From positions 1-28,998 of the forward strand of contig JAXJBF010000113.1 in assembly GCA_036303105.1 (NCBI GenBank): a DNA stretch of 28,998 nucleotides, read 5' to 3'. The notes below the pieces were generated by a model. It was not told the DNA's origin, did not search any database, and saw only the letters and a program-made list of their open reading frames with translations. Numbering within the stretch: the stretch's first letter is position 1; each line of letters begins with the position of its first letter. This DNA comes from UMGS1590 sp036303105. Lineage in GTDB: Bacteria > Bacillota > Peptococcia > Peptococcales > Peptococcaceae. The position numbers were made by a program, and so were the translations under genes. Of the stretch, positions 14,508-22,176 are shown piece after piece.

Positions 14508-15653
14508 TCAATCATATTGGAAGATTTCTACGACCTTCCCGATGCTACGCAATTTATCTGCAAGTTTTTCAACAATCACATCACGCAAATCAATATCAAG
14601 CGGCATATTATCCTTCATAGCAATATTGGTTGCCATCCCCTGCAAGAACACGATCCGATCGCTCTCAAGGATTTTTTCAAGCAACAATGTGGCCCCATCT
14701 TCGGTCTTTGGAATCTCTTGATCTTCCAACAGATTCATAACCGCCGATAATGTAATGATCCCTTCTGTCACTAAATCTACCCCTTCAATGCGTGAAGTAG
14801 GCGGAATTTTTTTATTAACATATTTAAAGTCGGAAAATATTTTTTTGCCGGTTTCTCGTGCATAAATCTGTGCTGTGGTACCCCCACAGATCACATGTGT
14901 GCCTTCTGTGGCTTCAAAACGCGACACCATGCGTGCATCATCACGTGGATTGACCGGAGGTCCTGTCATAATAACCATGCTTTGTTCTTCTTTTAAGCGA
15001 ACAACAACCGCTGTGGTGTCATCTCCAGGTTCACCCATGTAATAGCTTTTGCAAATATTAACGATTTTCCAAGCAATACTCTGTACATTGTCGTCAAGAT
15101 CACAAAAACGTTCTAGTGTGTCTATTAAACCATCTGTCCCTAAACCAAAAGGCAACATTTCTCCTAATCCAGCCTGCACGACACCATCACTAACAATGAC
15201 AATGGTTTCTCCGGCTTCCAGGCGAAAACTGGTTTCATGAATGGTTTTACCATTGGCTTCAGTGGGATTGGTGTCAATGGCAAAAATTTGCTTGTCTTTA
15301 GTGATACGAACCATTGGACAACCATCAAAGTCTACCATATAAACAACGCCGTTGTTATATAACCTCAAAATTGAAAAGGTTGAATAGGCCACTCCACGTT
15401 CTGAACAGGTTGGTAATGTATTAACCAATGTGTCAACAACATCTTCAATTGGCACATCAGCAGCAATCATCTTAGAACAAATTTTTGCTGTTAATGAGCT
15501 AAGAATGTTTGCTTTTACACCACTGCCAAGCCCATCAGACAGCACGATGACTGTTTCTTCTTCATTGCGGATAATTTCTACATTATCGCCACAGAGTTCC
15601 TCACCGACATGCTTGAGCTGGGCAATACCCACTTCACCGATAATTGCAGCCAT
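14508..15653 (-). CDS. SpoIIE-type PP2C Ser/Thr phosphatase linked to the hydrogenase sensor
   Basis: This 381-residue cytoplasmic phosphatase has PP2C/SpoIIE metal-binding motifs: LSDGLGSG near residue 39, SDGVVQAG near residue 158, and GDDTTAVVVRL near residue 215. A C-terminal domain of about 150 residues (from MTGPPVNPRDDARM, with HVICGGTTAQIYARETGK) is not part of the phosphatase fold; similar tails occur in SpoIIE proteins found beside [FeFe] hydrogenase genes. Its start is one base after the stop of the hydrogenase-like PAS protein, so the two are surely coupled. Its substrate is not encoded nearby; there is no STAS or anti-sigma gene in the window. Role as output of an H2/redox sensor is inference. 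Confidence 0.9.
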   Translation of the reverse strand: MAAIIGEVGIAQLKHVGEELCGDNVEIIRNEEETVIVLSDGLGSGVKANILSSLTAKICSKMIAADVPIEDVVDTLVNTLPTCSERGVAYSTFSILRLYNNGVVYMVDFDGCPMVRITKDKQIFAIDTNPTEANGKTIHETSFRLEAGETIVIVSDGVVQAGLGEMLPFGLGTDGLIDTLERFCDLDDNVQSIAWKIVNICKSYYMGEPGDDTTAVVVRLKEEQSMVIMTGPPVNPRDDARMVSRFEATEGTHVICGGTTAQIYARETGKKIFSDFKYVNKKIPPTSRIEGVDLVTEGIITLSAVMNLLEDQEIPKTEDGATLLLEKILESDRIVFLQGMATNIAMKDNMPLDIDLRDVIVEKLADKLRSIGKVVEIFQYD

Positions 15654-15654
15654 T

Positions 15655-17358
15655 TTAGGTCAACTCCTTCTCCCGTTCGAATTCCTGAATCAGCTTCAAC
15701 AGCGTGATCTTTGTAGCAGCTGTTGTTTCGCCGAGACGATTGGCAATTTCCTGAGCGGTACGCATCTGATCATCGATAACCTGGTTGGCGTTAACCAAGA
15801 GTTCACGCTTCACGGCGTTAAACTGCTCTCTCTGCTTTTCACTATCAGTGATGTCAACAATAAAAGCAACATATCGTTCACTGTCAAGTGGTTGGATTGT
15901 TTGTTGCGTCCAAATACCAAGATCTTTAAAGGCGATTTTAATATTACGTACAATTTCCCCTTTCTCTACTGTTTTACGCATATAACGCACATCAAAATAG
16001 TCAGAGATGTTTCCACCTACATCCATATGATATGGACCAAACATTTTCTGAATATATGGATTTAGCTGGAGGATAGTATAATTTTTATCAAACACAAGAA
16101 TCCCACTAGCAATATTATTGACAACCGAATTTGCAAAAGACTCCGCTTTGCTCTTTAAATAACTTATGCACATGTCTCGAGTTGCTTCTCCTCGAACAAC
16201 AGCTGCACTTTTTGCATAACAGGTATCATACCCGCACGCGCCACAATTGAGTATGGTAGCATCCGTATCTTTAAAACAAGCATCCATTTCCTCACGAACG
16301 GCTTGAGGATCTGCTTTTGGTCGGTCATATTTCCGATTTTCGAATGTAGTTTCTTCCACTGGAATGTCCAAATGGAAGGTTGGCAAATAAACACGATCGC
16401 CATTATATTGTTTGATACGTAAGCAACGAGCAAAAACACTGTCTGGACTAAGAATATCCACGCTGGTCACGCAACCGCTTTCACAAGCCATAAGTTCCAA
16501 AAATTGCACCTCTTCACACAATCCTTGATCCTTATTCTTCAGAATATCTATACACGCATCCAAACCAGAATACCATTCTACAGCATTTCGATCGACAACC
16601 GCATCATCAATCAAGCGACTTGCCAAGTTGCCCACGACAGAGAAAGCATAACCGCCTTCATATTCGTAATAAAATGGTTCTTTTGCTTCTTCATAGTTAC
16701 GAACCACTGGATTATAGCGAATAATACGTTCTAATTCAGACAGCGTAATTAAATAATCAATATCCTTATCATTCTGCCGGTTGTAAAACTCAGCGGTGCA
16801 GCTCGCCGCATGAACAACCATGTGATTTGGAAAACGTTTCTTAAGGTCCTTAGCATGAATAGATGCCAAACTGGTAATTGGCATTAAATGATCAATCCAC
16901 TCAGGAAAATGCTGTTCGACCAAATTGACAACAACTGGACAATGACTGGAAAGAACCAATTTATCGCTTGCACGAACATAATCCTTAACTTCATGAATAA
17001 CGTCTTCTTCTAATACATCCAATTCTTCAATATAATCAAAGCCCACATTGTACGCCTTCTGCGCCAGTTCCAACATTGACATTTTCCCGACCAACAGTCC
17101 CATTTCACCAACACTTAGAACCATTGGTTTTCCTTCATTTAACGCACGCACAACAAAATCCATATCACTAATAATACGCTTTGTTTTCTGAGGACATTCT
17201 CGAATACATTCTCCACATACGACGCATGATTCCGTAATAATACGCGCACGACCTGAGGAAAACTCAATAGCGTCCAATGGGCATTTTCTCAAGCAGCGAT
17301 AACAATCCAAGCAATTTGAATTGTCTTTGTTAACAATCGGAAATGGAAAATGTTTCAT
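15655..17358 (-). CDS. Sensory [FeFe]-hydrogenase-like protein with PAS domain (HydS-like)
   Basis: The 567-residue protein has, in order: two [4Fe-4S] ferredoxin motifs (C16, C19, C22, C26 and C45, C48, C51, C55); a reduced hydrogenase large-subunit domain (about 75-300); a further Fe-S motif with C372, C375, C380 and C397; a PAS domain (about 405-518); and a C-terminal helix. All four cysteines expected to hold the H-cluster cubane can be aligned (C140, C187, C292, C296). The catalytic TSCCP motif reads SSHCP, so the proton-transfer cysteine is His139. The MPCxxK motif reads ASCTAE. This points to a sensor or inactive relative rather than a turnover enzyme, as in PAS-linked group C hydrogenases. 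It overlaps the small [2Fe-2S] gene upstream and abuts the phosphatase gene downstream. Confidence 0.9.
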   Translation of the reverse strand: MKHFPFPIVNKDNSNCLDCYRCLRKCPLDAIEFSSGRARIITESCVVCGECIRECPQKTKRIISDMDFVVRALNEGKPMVLSVGEMGLLVGKMSMLELAQKAYNVGFDYIEELDVLEEDVIHEVKDYVRASDKLVLSSHCPVVVNLVEQHFPEWIDHLMPITSLASIHAKDLKKRFPNHMVVHAASCTAEFYNRQNDKDIDYLITLSELERIIRYNPVVRNYEEAKEPFYYEYEGGYAFSVVGNLASRLIDDAVVDRNAVEWYSGLDACIDILKNKDQGLCEEVQFLELMACESGCVTSVDILSPDSVFARCLRIKQYNGDRVYLPTFHLDIPVEETTFENRKYDRPKADPQAVREEMDACFKDTDATILNCGACGYDTCYAKSAAVVRGEATRDMCISYLKSKAESFANSVVNNIASGILVFDKNYTILQLNPYIQKMFGPYHMDVGGNISDYFDVRYMRKTVEKGEIVRNIKIAFKDLGIWTQQTIQPLDSERYVAFIVDITDSEKQREQFNAVKRELLVNANQVIDDQMRTAQEIANRLGETTAATKITLLKLIQEFEREKELT

Positions 17359-17603
17359 TTTTCTCCCTCCAATGCGATATCAACCAACCTCGGAACATCT
17401 TCTGGTGTCACATGTCCATAGGTCACATTATTCACTTCTACATTGATTCCCTCCAAGCAACGCTTTTTGCAAAAACACCCCATCAGCTTAATCTGATCGC
17501 TCGCGTTACGGCTTTCAATTTCTTTTTGAAAGATTTGAACCAAATTTGGTGCACCTTTGATATGACACGCACTGCCCATGCAAATCTTAATCTCACTTGA
17601 CAT
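17355..17603 (-). CDS. Small thioredoxin-like [2Fe-2S] ferredoxin
   Basis: This 82-residue protein has the thioredoxin-like [2Fe-2S] pattern C8-x4-C13 and C45-x3-C49, with an extra C43, and ends with the NuoE-type NNVTYGHVTPEDV. It is the first gene of the sensor trio and overlaps the next gene by four bases. It probably passes electrons between a NADH- or ferredoxin-linked partner and the sensor protein. I chose ATG 17603, about 9 bases after AAAGGA; an ATG at 17624 in frame has a poorer site. Confidence 0.88.
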   Translation of the reverse strand: MSSEIKICMGSACHIKGAPNLVQIFQKEIESRNASDQIKLMGCFCKKRCLEGINVEVNNVTYGHVTPEDVPRLVDIALEGEK

Positions 17604-17654
17604 ATTACCCCATCCTTTTATCATCTATCTTTTAATTGTATGCCATCTCTTTAC

Positions 17655-17694
17655 AAAATATAGAAAATGTGCGTAACACATTTTCTATATTTTA
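17655..17694 (-). promoter_or_regulatory. Perfect 17-bp inverted repeat over the extended -10 of the sensor operon
   Basis: AAAATATAGAAAATGTG (17655-17671) and its exact complement (17677-17693) flank a 5-base centre. On the minus strand an extended -10, TGGTAAAAT, has its TAAAAT at 17694-17689, so the repeat runs from the -10 across the start site. No good -35 is present. It may be an operator, or form a 5' hairpin in the mRNA. It has no T run after it suitable for a terminator and does not match a Rex box. Confidence 0.7.
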
Positions 17695-17775
17695 CCATAA
17701 TTCATATAATTATTCCGCAATTTCTGATTATTTTTTAAAATTGTAGTGGGTTTCAACAATTTCTATTGCAACATA

Positions 17776-17803
17776 AAAATAGGGGCTGCAAAATGCAGCC
17801 CCC
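17776..17803 (-). terminator. Terminator of the hndABCD operon
   Basis: GGGGCTGCA (17782-17790) pairs with TGCAGCCCC (17794-17802). The minus-strand transcript continues into TATTTTTATG. It lies about 20 bases after the hndD stop. Confidence 0.9.
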
Positions 17804-17822
17804 TTGAGACAGGTGTGTCAAA

Positions 17823-19583
17823 TTAATATTTATCTTGAGCGATATAATGCGTATGCAACTGCTGATGTGCCAGTTCACTGCCTGGTTCACCGTAGTAATC
17901 GCGATACAATGCCAGAACAGACTGATTTTCGTGAGACTTACGGTGTGGCATATTCTTATCAATTTCATAGATGGCTTTCATTCTCTTAAGAATAACTTGC
18001 TCATCACCATGATGATATGGCTGACCAGCGCCACCAATGCAGCCGCCCTTGCAGGCCATGACTTCAATTGCATGGTACCCATTTGGATTGCCTGCACGGA
18101 CTTCATCCATCAGAACCTTTGCATTGCCAAGGCCATGAGCAACGGCAATCTTCAGTGGAATACCATCAACATCAATGGTAGCCACACGAATCCCTTCGAA
18201 CCCACGAAGCTCTTCGAAATCAATCTTAGGCAGTGGTTTACCAGTCTGCAGTTCATATGCAGTACGAACAGCAGCTTCAATAACCCCACCGGTAGAACCA
18301 AAGATAACAGCAGCCCCAGTAGATTCACCAAGTGGATCATCAAAATCAGATTCTGGCAATTCCGCAAGGTCAATGTCTTTCAACTTAATCAAACGTGCTA
18401 ATTCACGAGTAGACAGAACAATATCAACATCAGGATTACCATTGACAGAGAACTCAGGTCGTGTAGCTTCAGTTTTCTTAGCCAGGCAAGGCATAACAGA
18501 TACCATCACTAATTTTTCACGAGGAACACCAAGTTTTTCAGCAAGATAATTCTTCGCTACAGCACCAAACATCTGCTGTGGAGATTTTGCAGTTGATGGA
18601 TATTGTAAAAGATCCGAATACTGAGTTTCATAGAAGTTGGCCCACGCTGGGCAGCAAGAGGTCATAATTGGCAGAGGACCTTCTTCACCGTTCAAGAAAC
18701 GACGCAAACGCTGCAACAGCTCGGTACCTTCTTCCATAATCGTCAAGTCCGCAGAAAAATCGGTATCATAAACATGATCGAAACCAATCATACGCAGTGC
18801 TGTTGCCATCTTGCCCGTTGCGATAGATCCCGGTTCCATACCAAATGGTTCACCAATCGCTACGCGAACAGATGGTGCAGTTTGTACGATAACAGTCTTT
18901 TCAGGATCAGCAATGGCATCAATAACTTCCCAGGTTGCATCTTTTTGAACCAATGCACCAGTTGGGCAGACTGCCACACATTGACCGCAGTGGGTGCAGC
19001 GCGTCTCCAGCAATGGCGATTCAAATGCCGGCATAATAACTGCATCAAAGCCACGCCCAACAGCTGAAAGTGCGCCAACTTTTTGTACTTCGTTGCACAT
19101 GGTTTCACAACGACGACACATGATGCATTTATTCATATCACGAACCAAAGAATTGGTTTTATCTAATTTATAAGTAGACTGGGATTTTCCAGTAATTCTC
19201 ACATCATCAATATCCAAACGTGCAGCAACAGCTTGCAGTTCGCAGTCACCATTTTTCAAGCAAGTCAGACATGTTTTTGGATGATCAGAAATCAACAATT
19301 CAACAACTGTTCGACGTGCCTGAAGAACACGCGCAGAATTCGTGATAACTTCCATACCAGGAGAAACAGGTGTTGCGCAAGATGGCATCAGAGCACGTTT
19401 GCCCTTTACTTCAACAACGCAAACACGGCAGGATGCTGGATGATTATCCATTTCTGTGCCATGTAAATTCATATGGCAGAGAGTAGGAATCCAAATATCA
19501 AGTTTTTTCGCGGCGTCGAGAACGGTGCTGCCCGCAGGGACAGTGACTTCACGCCCGTTAATAGTTAAAGTTACTTCGCTCAT
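17823..19583 (-). CDS. hndD: [FeFe] hydrogenase catalytic subunit (HndD/HydA)
   Basis: The 586-residue enzyme interconverts H+ and H2 at the H-cluster. It has an N-terminal [2Fe-2S] domain (C36, C52, C55, C69), a His-ligated [4Fe-4S] (H101, C105, C108, C114), two ferredoxin clusters (C153-C163 and C196-C206), and the H domain. All three catalytic motifs are intact: TSCCPAW at 308-314, MPCLAKK at 364-370, and EVMACKGGCIGGAGQP at 507-522. A C-terminal small-subunit-like region follows. Size and gene order match HndD of HndABCD. GAGGAG lies before the ATG, 24 bases after hndC. It should be cytoplasmic, with no signal peptide. Confidence 0.97.
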   Translation of the reverse strand: MSEVTLTINGREVTVPAGSTVLDAAKKLDIWIPTLCHMNLHGTEMDNHPASCRVCVVEVKGKRALMPSCATPVSPGMEVITNSARVLQARRTVVELLISDHPKTCLTCLKNGDCELQAVAARLDIDDVRITGKSQSTYKLDKTNSLVRDMNKCIMCRRCETMCNEVQKVGALSAVGRGFDAVIMPAFESPLLETRCTHCGQCVAVCPTGALVQKDATWEVIDAIADPEKTVIVQTAPSVRVAIGEPFGMEPGSIATGKMATALRMIGFDHVYDTDFSADLTIMEEGTELLQRLRRFLNGEEGPLPIMTSCCPAWANFYETQYSDLLQYPSTAKSPQQMFGAVAKNYLAEKLGVPREKLVMVSVMPCLAKKTEATRPEFSVNGNPDVDIVLSTRELARLIKLKDIDLAELPESDFDDPLGESTGAAVIFGSTGGVIEAAVRTAYELQTGKPLPKIDFEELRGFEGIRVATIDVDGIPLKIAVAHGLGNAKVLMDEVRAGNPNGYHAIEVMACKGGCIGGAGQPYHHGDEQVILKRMKAIYEIDKNMPHRKSHENQSVLALYRDYYGEPGSELAHQQLHTHYIAQDKY

Positions 19584-19607
19584 ACTTTTCTTCTCCTCCT
19601 ATCTCTC

Positions 19608-21083
19608 TTAACCAATGTAAATGGCACCAAAGTTGCATTTTTCCATACAAGTTCCGCACTTGATGCACTTGCTTTGGTCGATGGTGAATGGGGAACGCAG
19701 AACACCAGTGATCGCATCGGCTGGGCAATTGCGTGCGCAGAGAGAGCAACCGGCACAACGTGTTGGATCGATCTGGTAGCGGGTCATCTTACGGCAGGTA
19801 CCAGTTGGGCAACGTTTATCCACAACGTGAGCAACATATTCATCCCAGAAGTTTTCCATCGTTGAAAGAACTGGGTTCGGTGCGGATTGCCCCAACGCGC
19901 AAAGCGCCGTATCTTTCATGGTATAGCAAATACGCTTTAGTTCATCAATATGCTCCATTTTTCCTCGGCCGTCCGTGATCATATTCAAGAGTTCAGAAAT
20001 TCGACGTGTACCGATTCGGCATGGTGTGCAACGACCACAGGATTCACCTTCAGAGAAGTGCAGATAATATTTCGCAATGGAAACCATGCAGTCGTCTTCA
20101 TCCATAATAATCATGCCACCAGACCCCATCATAGAGCCAATGGAAACAAGATTATCATAATCAATTGGTAAATCAAGATATTTTTCGGCGATGCAGCCAC
20201 CAGATGGACCACCAGTCTGAACAGCTTTAAACTTCTTACCGCCTTTGATGCCGCCACCGATATCATAAATGATCTCACGGAGAGTCGTGCCCATTGGCAC
20301 TTCTACCAGACCAACATTATTGATTTTCCCGGCGAGAGCAAATACCTTTGTCCCTTTGCTCTTTTCTGTACCGATGCTTGAAAACCATTTGGCACCTTTA
20401 TTAATGATGGCAGGAATATTCGCGAAAGTTTCTACGTTATTAACGTTACTTGGTTTTCCCATGAAACCACTTTCTGCCGGATATGGAGGCTTTGTAGATG
20501 GCTCACCACGTTTCCCTTCCATAGAATGAAGCAAAGCCGTTTCTTCGCCACAGACAAAAGCACCTGCACCAAGAGTAATCTCAATATTAAAATCGAAACC
20601 GCTTCCCATGATATTTTTGCCAAGCAAACCATATTCAGTAGCTTGTTCAATAGCGTGTTCCAGACGATTTACAGCCAACGGATATTCAGCACGAATATAA
20701 ATTCGCCCTTCATGCGCACCGATTGCATAACCACAAATGGCCATTGCTTCAAGTACAGAATGTGGGTCCCCTTCTAAAATAGAACGGTCCATAAATGCAC
20801 CTGGATCACCTTCATCGGCATTACATACAACATATTTTACATCAGATTCATAAGTCGCAGCAATCTGCCACTTTTTCCCTGTAGGGAAACCAGCACCACC
20901 ACGACCACGCAGGCCAGAATCCAATACTTCTTGAACAACTTCTTCTGGCGTCATCTCGCTTAGGCACTTTCCTAACGCCATATATGCATCATGGGCAATG
21001 CAGTCATCAATATCTCTTGGATTGACGACGCCGCAGTTTCTGAGGGCAATACGCAACTGCTGAACAGGCTTTTTCGTTTCCAT
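19608..21083 (-). CDS. hndC: NuoF-like NAD(P)H-binding hydrogenase subunit (HndC/HydB)
   Basis: This 491-residue flavoprotein binds FMN and NAD(P)H and passes electrons to the hydrogenase subunit. It has the glycine-rich GLRGRGGAGFPTGKKW at 57-72, the FMN-site segment NADEGDPGAFMDR at 88-100, and the NuoF [4Fe-4S] motif ESCGRCTPCRIG at 347-358 with C395. Two C-terminal ferredoxin clusters follow (C443-C453 and C473-C483). Longer HydB proteins also have an N-terminal thioredoxin-like [2Fe-2S] domain; here that part is the separate gene hndB just upstream, as in Desulfovibrio-type HndABCD. GGAGG lies 7 bases before the ATG. NADP versus NAD use cannot be told by eye, and electron bifurcation is possible. 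Confidence 0.95.
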   Translation of the reverse strand: METKKPVQQLRIALRNCGVVNPRDIDDCIAHDAYMALGKCLSEMTPEEVVQEVLDSGLRGRGGAGFPTGKKWQIAATYESDVKYVVCNADEGDPGAFMDRSILEGDPHSVLEAMAICGYAIGAHEGRIYIRAEYPLAVNRLEHAIEQATEYGLLGKNIMGSGFDFNIEITLGAGAFVCGEETALLHSMEGKRGEPSTKPPYPAESGFMGKPSNVNNVETFANIPAIINKGAKWFSSIGTEKSKGTKVFALAGKINNVGLVEVPMGTTLREIIYDIGGGIKGGKKFKAVQTGGPSGGCIAEKYLDLPIDYDNLVSIGSMMGSGGMIIMDEDDCMVSIAKYYLHFSEGESCGRCTPCRIGTRRISELLNMITDGRGKMEHIDELKRICYTMKDTALCALGQSAPNPVLSTMENFWDEYVAHVVDKRCPTGTCRKMTRYQIDPTRCAGCSLCARNCPADAITGVLRSPFTIDQSKCIKCGTCMEKCNFGAIYIG

Positions 21084-21095
21084 AGTGTAACCTCC

Positions 21096-21473
21096 TTACG
21101 CATTCACGTGACAGGTATCGATTCGCGCATCGACAGGTTCCTGTTTCATCACATACTGCTCCACGATGTCACGTGCAATTTTGGTGTCAACGTAACCAAA
21201 CATTACTGGATCAACAGCAATCCCAGCTACTTCGACGGTAGGTTCTGCATAACAATAGCCCATGCAGCCTGTTGCTTTCAGCACTACATTATCAAGGCCG
21301 TTTTCTTCAATAGCAGCTTCAATGACATCTAATACTTCTTTAGCACCGGTAGCGATTGCACAGGTACCCATTGCAACGCGAATTTCTACAGGATTTTCCT
21401 GTGTGTCATGGGCTTGCTGCAAACTATCACGTTTTGCCTTCAGCGCTTCATAAGAATTTAAACGTTCACTCAT
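21096..21473 (-). CDS. hndB: Thioredoxin-like [2Fe-2S] hydrogenase subunit (HndB)
   Basis: The 125-residue protein has a short N-terminal helix (SYEALKAKRDSLQQ) and then a thioredoxin-like fold with VAMGTCAIATGAKEV and KATGCMGYCYAEP, the HndB pattern. Only C38, C70 and C74 occupy cluster-ligand positions; the residue five after C38 is Gly43, so the usual fourth cysteine is absent. A C-terminal C121 lies outside the fold. It may therefore hold no cluster or an unusual one. Its ATG overlaps the hndA stop (TAATG), and it sits 12 bases before hndC. Confidence 0.9.
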   Translation of the reverse strand: MSERLNSYEALKAKRDSLQQAHDTQENPVEIRVAMGTCAIATGAKEVLDVIEAAIEENGLDNVVLKATGCMGYCYAEPTVEVAGIAVDPVMFGYVDTKIARDIVEQYVMKQEPVDARIDTCHVNA

Positions 21474-21967
21474 TATACATCCTCCTCTTCAATGTAGTAG
21501 CTTTGGATGATCTCTTTGATCTTATCACGAGTAACATGTCCATAAACCTTGCCGTCAATTGAAACGACAGGCGCCAAACTGCATGCCCCAAGGCAGTGAA
21601 CCTGTTCCAACGTGAACATACCGTCTTCTGTCATCTGACCAATTTCAACACCAAGTTCTTCTTTTACCACATCGAGAATGCGTTCGCCGCCTTTTACAAA
21701 GCATGCAGTTCCCATGCAAACAGAGATGGTATGACGGCCTTTTGGCTTCATTGTGAAGAATGAATAAAAAGTGACAACACCATAAATCTTAGCAGCCGGT
21801 ACCCCGGTTTTTTCAGCTATATAGATCTGCAATTCCTTTGGCAGATAACCAAACAAACCTTGTGCGCGATGGAGGATCATGATCAAATGGCTTGGTTTAT
21901 CCTCAAAAGAGGCAATGTAGTCATCAAGCTCATTTAATTTGTTTCTGTCTAACATTTCGTAATTCAT
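21473..21967 (-). CDS. hndA: NuoE-like [2Fe-2S] hydrogenase subunit (HndA/HydC)
   Basis: The 164-residue protein combines an N-terminal helical bundle (LIMILHRAQGLFGYLPKELQ) with a thioredoxin-like [2Fe-2S] domain. Its ligands are C84-x4-C89 in CMGTACFVKG and C125-x3-C129 in CLGACSLAP. In HndABCD/HydABC enzymes this subunit relays electrons near the NAD(P)H site. First gene of the structural operon. The ATG at 21967 follows AAGGGGTG. It has its own promoter but may also be read through from hydF, since no terminator is seen between them. Confidence 0.94.
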   Translation of the reverse strand: MNYEMLDRNKLNELDDYIASFEDKPSHLIMILHRAQGLFGYLPKELQIYIAEKTGVPAAKIYGVVTFYSFFTMKPKGRHTISVCMGTACFVKGGERILDVVKEELGVEIGQMTEDGMFTLEQVHCLGACSLAPVVSIDGKVYGHVTRDKIKEIIQSYYIEEEDV

Positions 21968-22051
21968 TGTAACACCCCTTAAATGTGCACGTTTGAGTTC
22001 AAGCAGTTATTAGCCATCGCTTTAAACTCTTACTACTTTCTTCTTCTCTGT

Positions 22052-22080
22052 ATTATACAATATCTGCCAAATTTTCGGAA
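22052..22080 (-). promoter_or_regulatory. Candidate promoter for hndABCD
   Basis: On the minus strand a perfect TATAAT (22057-22052) lies 17 bases from a weak TTCCGA (22080-22075). The predicted leader is about 80 bases. A partly palindromic AAATGTGCAC (21982-21991 on the plus strand) lies in that leader, near the ribosome site. Confidence 0.6.
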
Positions 22081-22176
22081 CATTTTTATTTTCATCATAA
22101 TTTAGAAGATTTTATCGAACCAGTATGATTTGCTGATACAATAGTAATGCACTATGATTATGATAAAAATATCATA

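Noticed and set aside
15430..16065. 211-codon plus-strand frame opposite the phosphatase and sensor genes
   Set aside because: It lies across two recognised genes, is low-complexity in part, and has no ribosome site.
17655..17693. Rex operator in the sensor-operon repeat
   Set aside because: The centre reads GTG-CGTAA-CAC, not the TTGTGA/TTGTTAA half-sites with the proper spacing of Rex sites.
22159..22176. Hairpin TATGATA/TATCATA after hydF as a terminator
   Set aside because: Seven A-T-rich pairs with a 4-base loop and no T run after it in the minus direction; too weak to call.
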